A DNA stretch of 64,000 nt from Erwinia sp. (GCA_964016415.1 OZ024666.1:806001-870000), one strand, 5' to 3'; shown: positions 20,077 to 30,062, counted from the first letter of the stretch. Notes: generated by a model not told the origin, from the sequence alone. Program-made: numbers and translations.

Positions 20077-22131
20077 ATGAATGAAGTAATAAAAAAAGTG
20101 TTGAGACCATTATATTATAAAATGACACCCTCGATGCGTCAAAAAGCACACCAATGTTACCGTGTGCTTCTTAAAATTTTCTCTTCAAAAAAAAGTTATA
20201 AATCGCACTATTCCGAAGTCAATATCTCTGGTGATGTTGCTTGCCTGTCACAGTTGAAAGGGAATGACACTGGTCTCGACATTTTACTTTTTCCAGTTAC
20301 TGATTGGGATTTCAGATTACAAAGACCGCAACAACTGGTTCTGGAGTTAGCGAAACTCGATAATAGGATTATCTATTTTTCGACTACATTCAATTTGTCA
20401 TCTGCACCTGGGTTTACTATAAAGAAGATGGCAGCTCGAAATATCGTACTCTGTACGTTGAATATAAACAAGCACGAGATAAATATCTACAGAGACATAC
20501 CTGATGAGCAGCAAATTAATTTCTTGCTGCAAGGCTTATATTTAGTACGTCAGGCAATTGGATTTAAATTTACGCATTCAATTATCAACTATCCATTTTG
20601 GGGAACGGTAGTAGCCAGACTTTCTTCAAATAGCATCATCTATGATTGCATGGATTATCATGCAGGATTTGAAAATAATGAAATGCATGTTTCTTCAGAA
20701 GAAAATAAATTAATAAACTCTGCTTACTTAGTGTTCACAACCGCTAAAAATATTTCTGATTTAATCGCTGAAACAAAAAAATATCATCATCCGTAATGTT
20801 TGTGAGGTGAATTTTTCTCGAGAAAACCTGATGCGCAGTTAATTGAAAAGAGCAGACCTATTGTCGGCTATTATGGCGCTATAGCAGAATGGTTTGATCT
20901 GGCATTGATTTCGCAAGCGGCGAAACACTATCCACAATATGATTTCATTCTGATCGGTCAAGTTACCTGCGAGATTAAATATAAAGATATACCTGCGAAT
21001 GTTAAGTTTTTAGGTGAAATACCCTATCATAAACTAACTGGCTACTTACATTTTTTTGATGTTTGCCTGATCCCATTTAAATTGATCCAATTAACACTAT
21101 GTACTAATCCGGTTAAGGTTTATGAATATCTCGCAGCTGGTAAACCGGTGGTATGTACTGCCATGCCAGAGGTGGAACTCATTTCCGATATGGTACATAT
21201 TGGTTATACGAATTCTGAATTTATAGATAATATTGAAGTCGCAATGAATGAAAGTACAGATATAAGACTTCAGGAAGTACGTAAAAGTTGGGCGAAGGGT
21301 CACGCTTGGGCTAGTCGTGCTCGTCAACTTAATACAGAGTTATTGAATTTGGATAGTAAAAAACTTAAGGTAAGTATAATCGTATTGACTTATAATAATC
21401 TTGATTATACTAAAAATTGTTTAGAAAGTTTAGTTCTTAATACAGAATATGATAACTATGAGATAATTCTGGTAGATAGCAATTCTGTTGATGGAACGAA
21501 GGATTATCTCAAAGAGAATTATTCAAGAAACAAAAAGTTTAAAGTAATACTGAATGATGAAAATTTAGGTTTTGCAGCAGGTAATAATATTGGTCTTAAA
21601 GTTGCTACAGGTTAAGTCCTTGTTATATTGAATAATGATACTTATGTATCTCCTTTCTGGCTGGGAAACTTATTGAAGGCATTCAGGCTTCATCCTGAGC
21701 TTGGTTTGGTTGGCCCGGTCACTAATAATATCGGGAATGAGTCGAAAATAAACATTACCTATAAAAATTGGTCTGAAATGAATATAAAATCATTGCAGTA
21801 CATCTCTAACCATAGTAATGAATAATATCCAACTGAGTGTCTAGCCTTTTTCTGTGTTGCAATCCGTCGCCAGGTTTATGAAGAATTTGGAGAGATCTCA
21901 TTAGACTATGGTTTGGGTTTTTTTGAAGATGACGATTATTGTATGCGGGTGAAAGAAAAAGGATGGAAAATCGCAGCAGTAGAGGAATCTTTTGTGCATC
22001 ACCATCTATCAGCTAGTTTTAATAAGTTATCAGAAAATAAAAAAGAAGCATTGATGCAAAAAAATAGAGCTATCTATGAAGAGAAATGGGGAACATGGAA
22101 GGCGCACAGCTATCGAAAAGGAGTTTATTAA
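20077..22131 (+). pseudogene. Two-domain glycosyltransferase (GT4-like + GT2), broken copy
   Basis: Paralogue of the gene at 23610-25556. An N-terminal GT4-like module (LLFPVTDWDFRLQRPQ, IVGYYGAIAEW, NPVKVYEYLAAGKPVV) is followed by a GT2 module (VSIIVLTYNNLDYTKNCLESL, FAAGNNIGL, NNDTY, EDDDYC). Lesions: two compensating single-base indels at an A7 run (about 20774-20780) and a T5 run (about 20812-20816), with a stop at 20794-20796 between them, plus in-frame TAA at 21613-21615 and at 21823-21825. The start has a GGAGAGG ribosome-binding site. GT4/GT2 fusions of this sort are common for rhamnan-type chains; the linkage made is not known. Confidence 0.85.
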
Positions 22132-22132
22132 T

Positions 22133-23211
22133 ATGCAGATGGTTTACCTTTCTCCTGTTCCGTGGGAAAGTATAGCTCAACGACCACACTTTTTCGTGAA
22201 AACGGCATTACAACTCGGCTTTACATCAGTCATTTGGGTTGAACCAACAGCTTCGAGATTACCGAAATTGAGTGATTTTCGCATGGTATTGAATAATACT
22301 GAGGCTCACAGTTTCACTAAACCGAAAGGTGTTGAAATTATTCGCACTTATCTGCTGCCAATTGAATCTTTTGGCCAACTTTATGACCTGATAAACTTTC
22401 GTGGACTCAGTGGTATTTCAAAAAAAATAAAGACCCTAAGTGATAGTCACGAGACAATATTGGTTGTCGGAAAACCCAGTAAACTTGCACTTTTCCTTTT
22501 GAGTAAAAATAAATTTAAATATACAGTATTCGATATTATGGATGATTATCCTTTCTTTGCTCAGGGATTATCCAAAATAAACATTTCTAAAAATCTATTG
22601 AAAATAATAACCCAGGTAGAACATTGTTTTTTCACATCTGATAATCTCCTAAAAAATACGGGCGTTCCGCCAGGCGAAAAGATATTGTCCTCAACGCGTG
22701 CGATAAAGATTTCTTTGATTCTTGCAGGTTGACAGTTGCTGAAAAAAATCACTCACACATACGCTACGGTTATGTTGGTAGTATCGCCAGCTGGTTCGAC
22801 TGGAACTTAGTGATCAAACTTGCAAAGGATAATCCTTCTGATGAAATCATTTTGGTTTGACCAGGTTACGGTGAGAAAGTCAATAATTTACCTGTTAATA
22901 TGAAAATAGAAAAAGCAATAAGCCATGAAGAAATACCTCAATTATTATCTACATTTGATTACGGTATCATACCATTCAAAGTTAATGAGCTCACTAATTC
23001 AGTAGATCCGGTAAAATATTATGAATATGAGGCAGCTGATCTGAAAATTATCTCCAGTAGCTTTGGAGAGATGTCATGGAGAGTTGAGAAAGGTAGTGTA
23101 GCTGATTTTGAAAATTATAAATCCTTTAAATATGATAAAAAAATCGAACCAGTTTTCTGGTTTCAGCGTTTTTCTGATGTATTGAAAAAAATATTAAACA
23201 CAGATAATTAA
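22133..23211 (+). pseudogene. GT4-like glycosyltransferase, broken
   Basis: ATG 22133 follows an AAAAGGAG ribosome-binding site and the stop of the previous gene. The product starts MVYLSPVPWESIAQRPHFFV and continues as a single-module glycosyltransferase with YTVFDIMDDYPFF, YGYVGSIASWFDW and, near the end, IIPFKVNELTNSVDPVKYYEYEAADL, the donor-binding region of GT4 enzymes. A frame change lies at about 22703-22730 (the first frame ends at 22730-22732), and an in-frame TGA follows at 22858-22860 inside ILV-PGYGEKV. About 360 residues if repaired. Probably acted in the same chain assembly. Confidence 0.83.
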
Positions 23212-23440
23212 CATATCGGGGGAGTCTATTTAGATTTAATATATTTTCATTCTAGTCAAGATAATTAATAAATTTAAATCTTATCGTGAATTAGAAAAAT
23301 CAACATTGAAATTCAATTTCATACTAACAAAGTTCGAAAAAAATTGTCCATCATTCCATAATATATTAGTCGTAAGTTATTAATGCCAATATTAATTTAT
23401 ATTTACAATAATCTGTGGTGATGACATACAGGAGGATCTA

Positions 23441-23609
23441 GTGTTTGATCAGCAAGTAAATAAATTAAATGGGATTTACCGCAAACTTCCGATTAAAAAT
23501 AGAATTCTCATCTCAAAGATTTTTTGGTACCTTCGCAGACCTAACCATGCTTACTATACCCTGAAAAAAAATAAAAAATCGACTTACGACGATCCAAACA
23601 CACATTGAA
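23441..23609 (+). pseudogene. Detached 5' segment of the following glycosyltransferase gene
   Basis: A GTG at 23441 behind a strong AGGAGG ribosome-binding site opens a 55-codon frame (MFDQQVNKLNGIYRKLPIKN ...) ending at TGA 23606-23608. It corresponds in place and character to the basic N-terminal segment of the paralogue at 20077. The conserved body resumes in the next frame immediately after, so a single-base change near 23600-23606 has separated the ribosome-binding site and N terminus from the catalytic part. Removing one T of CATTGAAGTG joins the two frames. Confidence 0.65.
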
Positions 23610-25556
23610 GTGAGAACGAATACTATTCATCTGGGAGATTGGTTAGTCGAAGGGGATTTTTATATCGTTCAGGAAACTCTGATGAAAGAACCAAAAAAAA
23701 ACGTTATCGTTTTTCCTGTAATCGACTGGGATTTCAGAATTCAACGACCACAACATTTTTCCAGAGGTTTAGCTGCTGAAGGGAATAATGTCATATATCT
23801 GACGACAACTTTTAATCATAAAGACATTCCGGGATTTAAAATTGTAGATAAGATTTCTGAGGGATTGATTATCTGTCAACTCAATCTCAATGTATCCAAT
23901 AAAAATATCTACAATGATAGCCTTAGTCATGATGAAGTTATTTTTCTCCTTAAAAGTCTGAGTGCACTACGTTGCTATCTTAATTTCAGACATAGCTATT
24001 CGATAGTTAACCTACCTTTTTGGTCTGATTTAGTTTACGCTTTACAGGCGAATACAGTTATTTATGATTGCATGGATCACCACGCAGGTTTAGAAAATAA
24101 CAATAGTCAAATGCTTAATAAAGAAGATCAGTTATTGAGCAAAGCTGACCTTGTTATTACTACCGCCGGAAATCTTTCCCATAAAATAGCTGCCAAAATA
24201 GAAAATATTATCATCAGAAATGCAGCGGAAGTTGAATCTTTTTCAAAAAAAACCGGCAACCCGGTATCTAAAGGTAAAAAGAAAGTAGTAGGTTATTATG
24301 GAGCAATCGCAGAATGGTTAGATCTTGATTTACTCTGTTTCTTAGCACGCAATACACCCGATTTGGAATATCATATTATCGGTAATGTTACTATCGATAT
24401 AAGTGCTGCGAAGAAATTCGATAATGTCAGTTTTTTCGGTGAGGTTCCATATACAGAGTTAACAAACTATCTCCATAGTTTTGATATCTGCATCATACCT
24501 TTCAAACTCATTGAATTAACTTTGTGCACAAACCCGGTCAAAGTCTACGAATATCTCGCAGCAGGAAAACCGGTAGTATCAACGGCTATGCCTGAAGTCA
24601 TTGATATGTCCGATTACGTTCATATCGGTTATTCGTATGAAAAATTCCTAGAGAAGATATCGATAGCACTTAATGAAATTGAAGATATACCATTGGAAAA
24701 CAAAAGAAAGCAATGGGCTTTACAGCATGACTGGTCTTCGAGAGCCAGGATGTTAATTGCAGCAGTAGACAATCTTGTTCTATATGAAAAGAAAGTGAGC
24801 CTGATTGTACTTACATTTAACAATTTAGCGCTGACGAAAAAATGCCTGTACAGTATCGTTACAAATACTAGCTATCTCAATTATGAAGTCATTGTGGTAG
24901 ATAATGCTTCTACAGACGGTACGCAAAACTATTTAAATGAAGAATATGGTGAGGATTCTCGTTTTAAAATTATCTTCAATGAAGATAATCTTGGTTTTGC
25001 TGCAGGTAATAATGTTGGCTTAGAACAAGCCACTGGTGATATCCTCGTTATTATAAACAATGATACCTACGTCGCACCATTTTGGTTAGAACCAATAGTA
25101 TCCACATTGGAAAATAACGATGAAATTTTCCTTGTGTGCCCGGTAACTAATAATATCGGTAATGAAGAAAAAATAAACATATCATATAATTCTTTTTCTG
25201 AAATGACCGTCCAGTCTTTGAAATATTCATGTGAGCATTATGGAGATATTTATCCTGTCGAATGCGTAGCGTTCTTTTGTGCTGCAATGACACGGGATAC
25301 CTATAACCAGGCGGGTGCTATTTCTGAAGACTATGGTCTTGGATTTTATGAGGATGATGACTATTGTATGAAAGTCAAATCATTGGGTCTGTCCAATTTT
25401 GTGGTTGAACAATCTTTCGTTCATCACCATCTCTCCGCCAGTTTCAATGAACTAAAGAATAATCAGAAAGAGGTTCTGATGAGAAAAAACAGGGCAATTT
25501 TTGAAAGTAAATGGGGTGAGTGGCAACCACATAAATACAGAGATGGTGTACAATAA
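23610..25556 (+). CDS. Two-domain glycosyltransferase (GT4-like + GT2)
   Basis: A 648-residue open frame, the only glycosyltransferase of the locus with an undamaged catalytic body. The GT4-like module (about 30-385) has VIVFPVIDWDFRIQRPQ, VVGYYGAIAEWLDL and NPVKVYEYLAAGKPVV. The GT2 module (from about 396) has VSLIVLTFNNLALTKKCL, VVDNASTDGT, the NNDTY metal motif and YEDDDYC acceptor/base region. It is probably one of the rhamnosyl- or related transferases building the O-chain at the inner membrane. The GTG at 23610 has no good ribosome-binding site; the true start was likely 23441 (see the upstream segment), and an internal ATG at 23682 is another possibility. Expression is therefore doubtful. 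Confidence 0.75.
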   Translation: MRTNTIHLGDWLVEGDFYIVQETLMKEPKKNVIVFPVIDWDFRIQRPQHFSRGLAAEGNNVIYLTTTFNHKDIPGFKIVDKISEGLIICQLNLNVSNKNIYNDSLSHDEVIFLLKSLSALRCYLNFRHSYSIVNLPFWSDLVYALQANTVIYDCMDHHAGLENNNSQMLNKEDQLLSKADLVITTAGNLSHKIAAKIENIIIRNAAEVESFSKKTGNPVSKGKKKVVGYYGAIAEWLDLDLLCFLARNTPDLEYHIIGNVTIDISAAKKFDNVSFFGEVPYTELTNYLHSFDICIIPFKLIELTLCTNPVKVYEYLAAGKPVVSTAMPEVIDMSDYVHIGYSYEKFLEKISIALNEIEDIPLENKRKQWALQHDWSSRARMLIAAVDNLVLYEKKVSLIVLTFNNLALTKKCLYSIVTNTSYLNYEVIVVDNASTDGTQNYLNEEYGEDSRFKIIFNEDNLGFAAGNNVGLEQATGDILVIINNDTYVAPFWLEPIVSTLENNDEIFLVCPVTNNIGNEEKINISYNSFSEMTVQSLKYSCEHYGDIYPVECVAFFCAAMTRDTYNQAGAISEDYGLGFYEDDDYCMKVKSLGLSNFVVEQSFVHHHLSASFNELKNNQKEVLMRKNRAIFESKWGEWQPHKYRDGVQ

Positions 25557-25599
25557 TCCATCATAAAAGCCATTACATAATTAATTATGAAAATTTCAC

Positions 25600-25633
25600 G
25601 CGACTAATCTTTATTCGTTAGTCGCTTTGTTTT
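25600..25633 (+). terminator. Terminator ending the glycosyltransferase block
   Basis: GCGACTAA (25600-25607) pairs perfectly with TTAGTCGC (25618-25625), loop of ten bases, followed by TTTGTTTT. It lies 43 bp after the last glycosyltransferase stop and separates this unit from wecB. Confidence 0.8.
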
Positions 25634-25961
25634 AAATTTAATTATAAAGAAAGTCATATGAATATAAATAACTTATATTTACTGTCTTATTTCTGATGCT
25701 AAATTTTTTCATTTATTTATTTTTTTCAAAAAAAACTGCGGTTATAAACATTTTACCTTCCCGCCTACTCATATAACGTGGTGCTATTTGCCACGGTTTT
25801 ATATATAATTTTGTAAGATTTTATTATCAATAAATAGGTTTTATAAAAAATATAAAATCCATAAAAATAATAAGTACGTTTATTATAATTTCAATAATAT
25901 GATCTCCCAATCAATCACTTGATTCTGTACTTCAATTTACATCATCAACCTTGAGAATTTT
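25634..25961 (+). other. A+T-rich spacer before wecB
   Basis: About 330 bp of very A+T-rich DNA with no supportable gene. A short hairpin CGTGG/CCACG (25777-25795) followed by TTTTAT could be a weak attenuator, and the rest may hold the wecB promoter, but no single promoter stands out in such sequence. Confidence 0.4.
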
Positions 25962-27116
25962 ATGAGTAAAATAAAAGTGCTGTCTGTATTCGGTACCAGA
26001 CCAGAAGCTATAAAAATGGCTTCTGTAGTATCTACTCTGGGGAACGATGAACGCTTCGAAAGTAAAATTTGCCTCACGGCTCAACACCGACAAATGTTAG
26101 ACCAGGCACTTGATATATTCGATATCAAACCTGATTTCGATCTCAATATTATGAAAGATGGTCAGGATCTAACTGACATCACAGTCAGAATTTTAAACGG
26201 CCTTAAAAATGTTTTTCAAGATTACCGACCTGATTATGTTTTAGTTCATGGTGATACGACAACTACCTTATCTACTGTATTGGCGTGCTATTATCAACAA
26301 ATTAAGGTAGGGCATGTTGAGGCTGGTTTACGTACTGGTAATATTTATTCTCCATGGCCTGAGGAAGGGAACAGAAAACTGACAGCTTCTCTCTGCAACT
26401 TACATTTTGCACCTACAACTTCTTCAGCTGATAACTTAAATCGTGAAGGTGTAGACAGTTCATCTGTTTTCATCACCGGCAACACAGTAATTGACTCTCT
26501 TTTCATTGCCAGAGAAAAAATTACACGGGATGCTGATTTACAGGCTGAGATTGCATCATCTTTTCCATTCATCGATTCTGCCAGGAAAATTGTACTTATC
26601 ACCGGACATCGAAGAGAAAGCTTTGGTGGTGGTTTTGAGCGAATTTGCTCAGCTATTAAAGCGCTATCTTTGCGCTTTCCTGAAGTCGATTTTGTTTACC
26701 CGGTTCATCTGAATCCTAATGTTCTTACTATCGTGAATTCGATGCTTTCGGGGCAAAATAATATACACCTCATTCCACCACAAACATATCTTCCGTTTGT
26801 TTATCTTATGGACGCTTCTCATCTGATTCTGACTGATTCCGGAGGGATTCAGGAAGAAGCTCCTTCTCTGGGGAAACCGGTCCTCGTCATGAGAGATACA
26901 ACGGAACGTCCGGAAGCGATTGATGCCGGCACAGTCAGACTGGTGGGTACCAATTCGGCGACGATTATCGATGCTGTATCGGATTTATTAGAGAATGAAA
27001 GTGCATATCAAAAGATGAGTTTCTCCCATAATCCTTATGGTGACGGCACGGCTTCACAAAAGATCGCTGATGCAATTTATAAAATTTATAAAGCTGCACA
27101 GTCTCATCTTCAATAG
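25962..27116 (+). CDS. wecB: UDP-N-acetylglucosamine 2-epimerase (non-hydrolysing)
   Basis: A 384-residue enzyme that interconverts UDP-GlcNAc and UDP-ManNAc. Strong family blocks: [115 protein letters not shown]. In E. coli the gene lies in the ECA cluster beside wecC; here it stands alone after the damaged O-antigen genes, so it may be a second copy serving a ManNAc-containing sugar or the only copy serving ECA. Intact, unlike its upstream neighbours. Confidence 0.93.
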   Translation: MSKIKVLSVFGTRPEAIKMASVVSTLGNDERFESKICLTAQHRQMLDQALDIFDIKPDFDLNIMKDGQDLTDITVRILNGLKNVFQDYRPDYVLVHGDTTTTLSTVLACYYQQIKVGHVEAGLRTGNIYSPWPEEGNRKLTASLCNLHFAPTTSSADNLNREGVDSSSVFITGNTVIDSLFIAREKITRDADLQAEIASSFPFIDSARKIVLITGHRRESFGGGFERICSAIKALSLRFPEVDFVYPVHLNPNVLTIVNSMLSGQNNIHLIPPQTYLPFVYLMDASHLILTDSGGIQEEAPSLGKPVLVMRDTTERPEAIDAGTVRLVGTNSATIIDAVSDLLENESAYQKMSFSHNPYGDGTASQKIADAIYKIYKAAQSHLQ

Positions 27117-27416
27117 AAGTAAGTTCGATTTAGTAAGCAAAAAATAGCGGGGAGTGTCAGCAGGATAACAGGAAGAGATCCTCATTATTTGCAGCAACAA
27201 TATAGCAGAGCGTGGCACAACAGGATAAATGATGGTCTGTATCCTGTTGATGCTCACCCGACCGGATTTATACTTATTGTGTGAAGTGCTATTCATTTCC
27301 AGTACTGAATGAATGACATGTTTACTCACAGGTAAGTTGACAGATGATGTTATAACAAATTTTTTCATCCCATCTTACTTTTCTGAATAGTTAACTAACG
27401 GGTCACAGGCTGGTAC
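27117..27416. other. wecB-fur intergenic region with a long inverted repeat
   Basis: 300 bp between converging wecB and fur with no gene. It contains a perfect 10-bp inverted repeat CAACAGGATA / TATCCTGTTG (27218-27227 and 27240-27249, 12-base loop). A related CAGGATAACAGG stretch lies about 60 bp earlier. It lacks a U-run and may be a termination or mRNA-end hairpin for either gene. Confidence 0.45.
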
Positions 27417-27860
27417 TCACTCATCGTGAAGTGTCTCATCTTCCCGGCAGTCACCTGCCGAGCAGTGGCCATATAGGTAGAGGCTGTGGTTACTGAGTTT
27501 TATACCATGTCTTGTAGCAATATCACGCTGACGAGTTTCAATAGATTCGTCACTGAATTCGATTACCTTTCCGCAATCAAGGCAGATGAGATGATCATGG
27601 TGATGTTGTTGTGTTAATTCAAAAACCGATTTCCCACCTTCAAAATTGTGGCGAGTCACAATTCCCGCATCATCAAACTGGTTCAGGACACGATAGACGG
27701 TGGCTAATCCAATTTCATCGCCCATATCAATAAGGCGCTTATACAGGTCTTCTGCGCTGACATGATGGCATTCCGGTTCCTGAAGAACTTCTAAAATCTT
27801 AAGACGTGGAAGTGTGACTTTCAGGCCGGCTTTTTTTAATGCACTGTTGTTGTCAGTCAT
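27417..27860 (-). CDS. fur: Ferric uptake regulator Fur
   Basis: A 147-residue iron-responsive repressor close to E. coli Fur (148). The winged-helix N domain (MTDNNSALKKAGLKVTLPRLKILEVLQ, VYRVLNQFDDAGIV) is followed by metal sites QQHHHDHLICLDCGK and HSLYLYGHC with the two CXXC-type cysteines. It binds Fe2+ and represses iron uptake genes as a dimer at Fur boxes. Downstream of fldA as in E. coli, separated by the fldA terminator and its own 333-bp upstream region. Confidence 0.97.
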   Translation of the reverse strand: MTDNNSALKKAGLKVTLPRLKILEVLQEPECHHVSAEDLYKRLIDMGDEIGLATVYRVLNQFDDAGIVTRHNFEGGKSVFELTQQHHHDHLICLDCGKVIEFSDESIETRQRDIATRHGIKLSNHSLYLYGHCSAGDCREDETLHDE

Positions 27861-28193
27861 GCGATTATTGTCCTGTTACTTTGCTTATCTTTTGTGATTA
27901 CAGACCATGATTGTTATGTGGTTACAGATCATGATTGTTAACTTGTTATGATTGCAGGTGCCTAAGGGTAAACTGTACAAAACGTGTACGGTTTTTATGT
28001 AACTGTATGCGAACTGTTTGTTTTACTGCTCGCAACAAGGAATCGTGTCATTACAGTACAAATATCCTGCACTGAAAACAACATAACTTTTGTGGCTATT
28101 GTACAGTTTTACTGGCAGTTGTTACAGACAGAGTTCGATTAATTGTATAGGTAAAAACGACTGGTAAATGTCAGTCGTAATCGCTTTTTAGCG
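27861..28193 (-). promoter_or_regulatory. fur upstream region with 24-bp tandem repeat
   Basis: 333 bp between fldA and fur. It begins (minus strand) with the fldA terminator and ends with two adjacent, imperfect 24-bp direct repeats at 27897-27920 and 27921-27944 sharing TTACAGA-CATGATTGTTA (19 of 24 positions equal), 37 to 84 bp before the fur start. A short frame on the minus strand (MICNHITIMVCNHKR) crosses the repeats but has no ribosome-binding site; the Uof leader peptide known in E. coli was not recognised. The repeats could be binding sites for a fur regulator. Confidence 0.45.
28153..28178 (-). terminator. Rho-independent terminator of fldA
   Basis: ACGACTG (28157-28163) and CAGTCGT (28172-28178) form a 7-bp stem with an 8-base loop. 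On the minus strand it is followed by TTTTT, 16 bp after the fldA stop. Confidence 0.8.
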
Positions 28194-28724
28194 TTATGAG
28201 TGGATAATGTCATTTAAACTCATCTCTTCACTGATTTGCTTCACCCATTTTTCTGTACGGGCTTGCGTGAGCTCGGGTTGTCTGTCTTCGTCAATCGCCA
28301 GTCCCAGAAAGTGATCCTCATCCGCCAGCCCTTTTGATGCTTCAAACTGATAGCTTGCTGTTGGCCAGTGGCCGACAATTATCGCACCCCGCGGTTCAAT
28401 AATGTCGCGTATCGTACCCAGTGCATCACAGAAGTATTCAGCATAATCTTCCTGGTCACCACACCCAAACAGCGCGACTAATTTGTCTTTGAAGTTTATC
28501 TCTTCGAGAGTTGGGAAGAAGTCGTCCCAGTCACATTGGGCTTCACCGTAATACCAGGTCGGTATCCCCAAAAGCAGAATATCGTAAGCTTCCAGGTCTT
28601 CCTTACTACTTTTGGCAATGTCATGCACGGAAGCAATCTCTGTGCCGAGCAGCTTTTGAATCATCTTGGCCAGGTTTTCAGTATTGCCAGTATCACTACC
28701 AAAAAAAATGCCTACAATTGCCAT
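28194..28724 (-). CDS. fldA: Flavodoxin 1
   Basis: A 176-residue FMN-binding electron carrier, same length as E. coli FldA. It feeds electrons to enzymes such as IspG/IspH, biotin synthase and anaerobic ribonucleotide reductase activation. The phosphate-binding loop SDTGNTE (residues 10-16) is intact, and the FMN-flanking loops [14 protein letters not shown] and [17 protein letters not shown] are present. The position just before fur is conserved in enterobacteria. Confidence 0.97.
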   Translation of the reverse strand: MAIVGIFFGSDTGNTENLAKMIQKLLGTEIASVHDIAKSSKEDLEAYDILLLGIPTWYYGEAQCDWDDFFPTLEEINFKDKLVALFGCGDQEDYAEYFCDALGTIRDIIEPRGAIIVGHWPTASYQFEASKGLADEDHFLGLAIDEDRQPELTQARTEKWVKQISEEMSLNDIIHS

Positions 28725-28865
28725 GTGTAAAGTAGCTCCAGGAAACGTAATGTAGAGGTTAAGGGTTGATAAGCGTACAGGCTGATAATGATAGCAGACT
28801 GCACCGAGGGGATAAATCAGTAATGTTTTGTAGTTTGTCGCTTTGTGCTTCGAGTTACACAGCCA

Positions 28866-29147
28866 CTAGCGGGGTAGCAAGGCTAACTGGGCAAGGATCA
28901 TCTCTTCGATCAGATCTCCGCGACTTAAACAACGAGACTCTGCCAGTTGGTCTAAAGCCTCAACAACATCACTGTTAATTTTAAGCTCGACACGCTTTAA
29001 TCCTCGCCCTTTATCCCGTTTGAGTTGATTACGTTTATTAATCCTCAGTTGTTCATCTCGTGTCAACGGGCTGGTTTTAGGTCGTCCCGGGCGGCGATCA
29101 GCTGCGAACAGGTCAAGTGTGGTACGGTCGGTATTCTCTTTTGCCAT
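28866..29147 (-). CDS. ybfE: LexA-regulon protein YbfE
   Basis: A small ribbon-helix-helix-like basic protein of unknown function. Start at 29147 gives 93 residues (MAKENTDRTTLDLFAADRRPGRPKTSPLTRDEQLRINKRNQLKRDK...), matching E. coli YbfE (97) from the first residue; the frame is open further upstream but unrelated. The central RINKRNQLKRDKGRGLKRVELKI region is conserved. In E. coli the gene is LexA-regulated; no clear SOS box was seen here. It lies between fldA and ybfF as in E. coli. Confidence 0.88.
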   Translation of the reverse strand: MAKENTDRTTLDLFAADRRPGRPKTSPLTRDEQLRINKRNQLKRDKGRGLKRVELKINSDVVEALDQLAESRCLSRGDLIEEMILAQLALLPR

Positions 29148-29282
29148 ATTGAAGGTTTTAATCAAGTTCCGGTGCGGATGGTTCCGCATTAGTCGTCTTT
29201 GAAATCCTGCCGTTGAAACCATTGATAAAGGGTAGCAGGGTGCAGAGCATAACTGCCGTACCATTGTTTCTCAACCAACGTT

Positions 29283-30062
29283 TTATTCTAATGCTGGAGA
29301 GGTGGCAAAAAAGCGGGTAATGATACGTAAGACAGTCTCTGGTTTTTCTGCATGAACCCAGTGGTCCGCACCCGCTACCAGCCATGCTTTTGCCTCAGGA
29401 AATTGTGACACCAGCGGATTCTTATACTGCTCATCAAGATAATCAGATTTCTCACCACGGATAAACATCGCAGGGCCATGCCACGGTTGCAGCTCACGCC
29501 AGCCGGAAATCTGTGAATAATTTTTTTCCAGTGCGGCTACATCGAAACGCCAGTCTCCATGGTGGAAAGATTTCAGCAAAAACTGAATCACATCTTCATT
29601 GCTAATCCATGTTCCCATTATCGATGCAGCTTCACTCCTGCTGCTGATACTTGCCGTCCTGACGGCGTTCAATGCCGCGAATATTGCGTCATGACGTGGC
29701 TGGGGGTAGCTCACCGGTGCAATATCTATCACCACCAACTTTTTTACTCTCTGCGGTGCCAGTGAGGTGATTGCCATCGCGATTTTTCCACCTATTGAGT
29801 GGCCGATAAGAGCAAAATTTTGGTAGTTTAGATTATCGAGAGTATCGATAACATCTTGTGCCAGCCCGGCATATGAGAATATTTCTGTTCGGGGGGAAAG
29901 CCCATGATTGCGTATGTCCAGTTGCAGGGTCGGATAGTTCGTTGCCAGTTTTTTTGCCAGCAAGCTGAGATTATCCATACTACCAAACAGGCCATGCAAT
30001 AAAACAATCGGCGTATGGTGAACGGGCGAGGGGGGTGTCAGTAAACGATGATGCAGAATCAT
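29283..30062 (-). CDS. ybfF: Esterase YbfF (α/β hydrolase)
   Basis: A 259-residue acyl-ester hydrolase related to E. coli YbfF (254), which acts on acyl-CoA-type and short esters in vitro. The oxyanion region is LLHGLFGSMDNLSLLAKKL, the nucleophile elbow GHSIGGK (Ser about residue 89), and the catalytic His lies in AGADHWVHAEKPE near the C terminus, with IQFLLKSF in the cap. It faces seqA across a 239-bp divergent promoter region. Confidence 0.92.
   Translation of the reverse strand: MILHHRLLTPPSPVHHTPIVLLHGLFGSMDNLSLLAKKLATNYPTLQLDIRNHGLSPRTEIFSYAGLAQDVIDTLDNLNYQNFALIGHSIGGKIAMAITSLAPQRVKKLVVIDIAPVSYPQPRHDAIFAALNAVRTASISSRSEAASIMGTWISNEDVIQFLLKSFHHGDWRFDVAALEKNYSQISGWRELQPWHGPAMFIRGEKSDYLDEQYKNPLVSQFPEAKAWLVAGADHWVHAEKPETVLRIITRFFATSPALE

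Noticed and set aside
27861-27945. Uof leader peptide upstream of fur
   Set aside because: The only short frame seen (15 codons) lacks a ribosome-binding site and does not reach the fur start.
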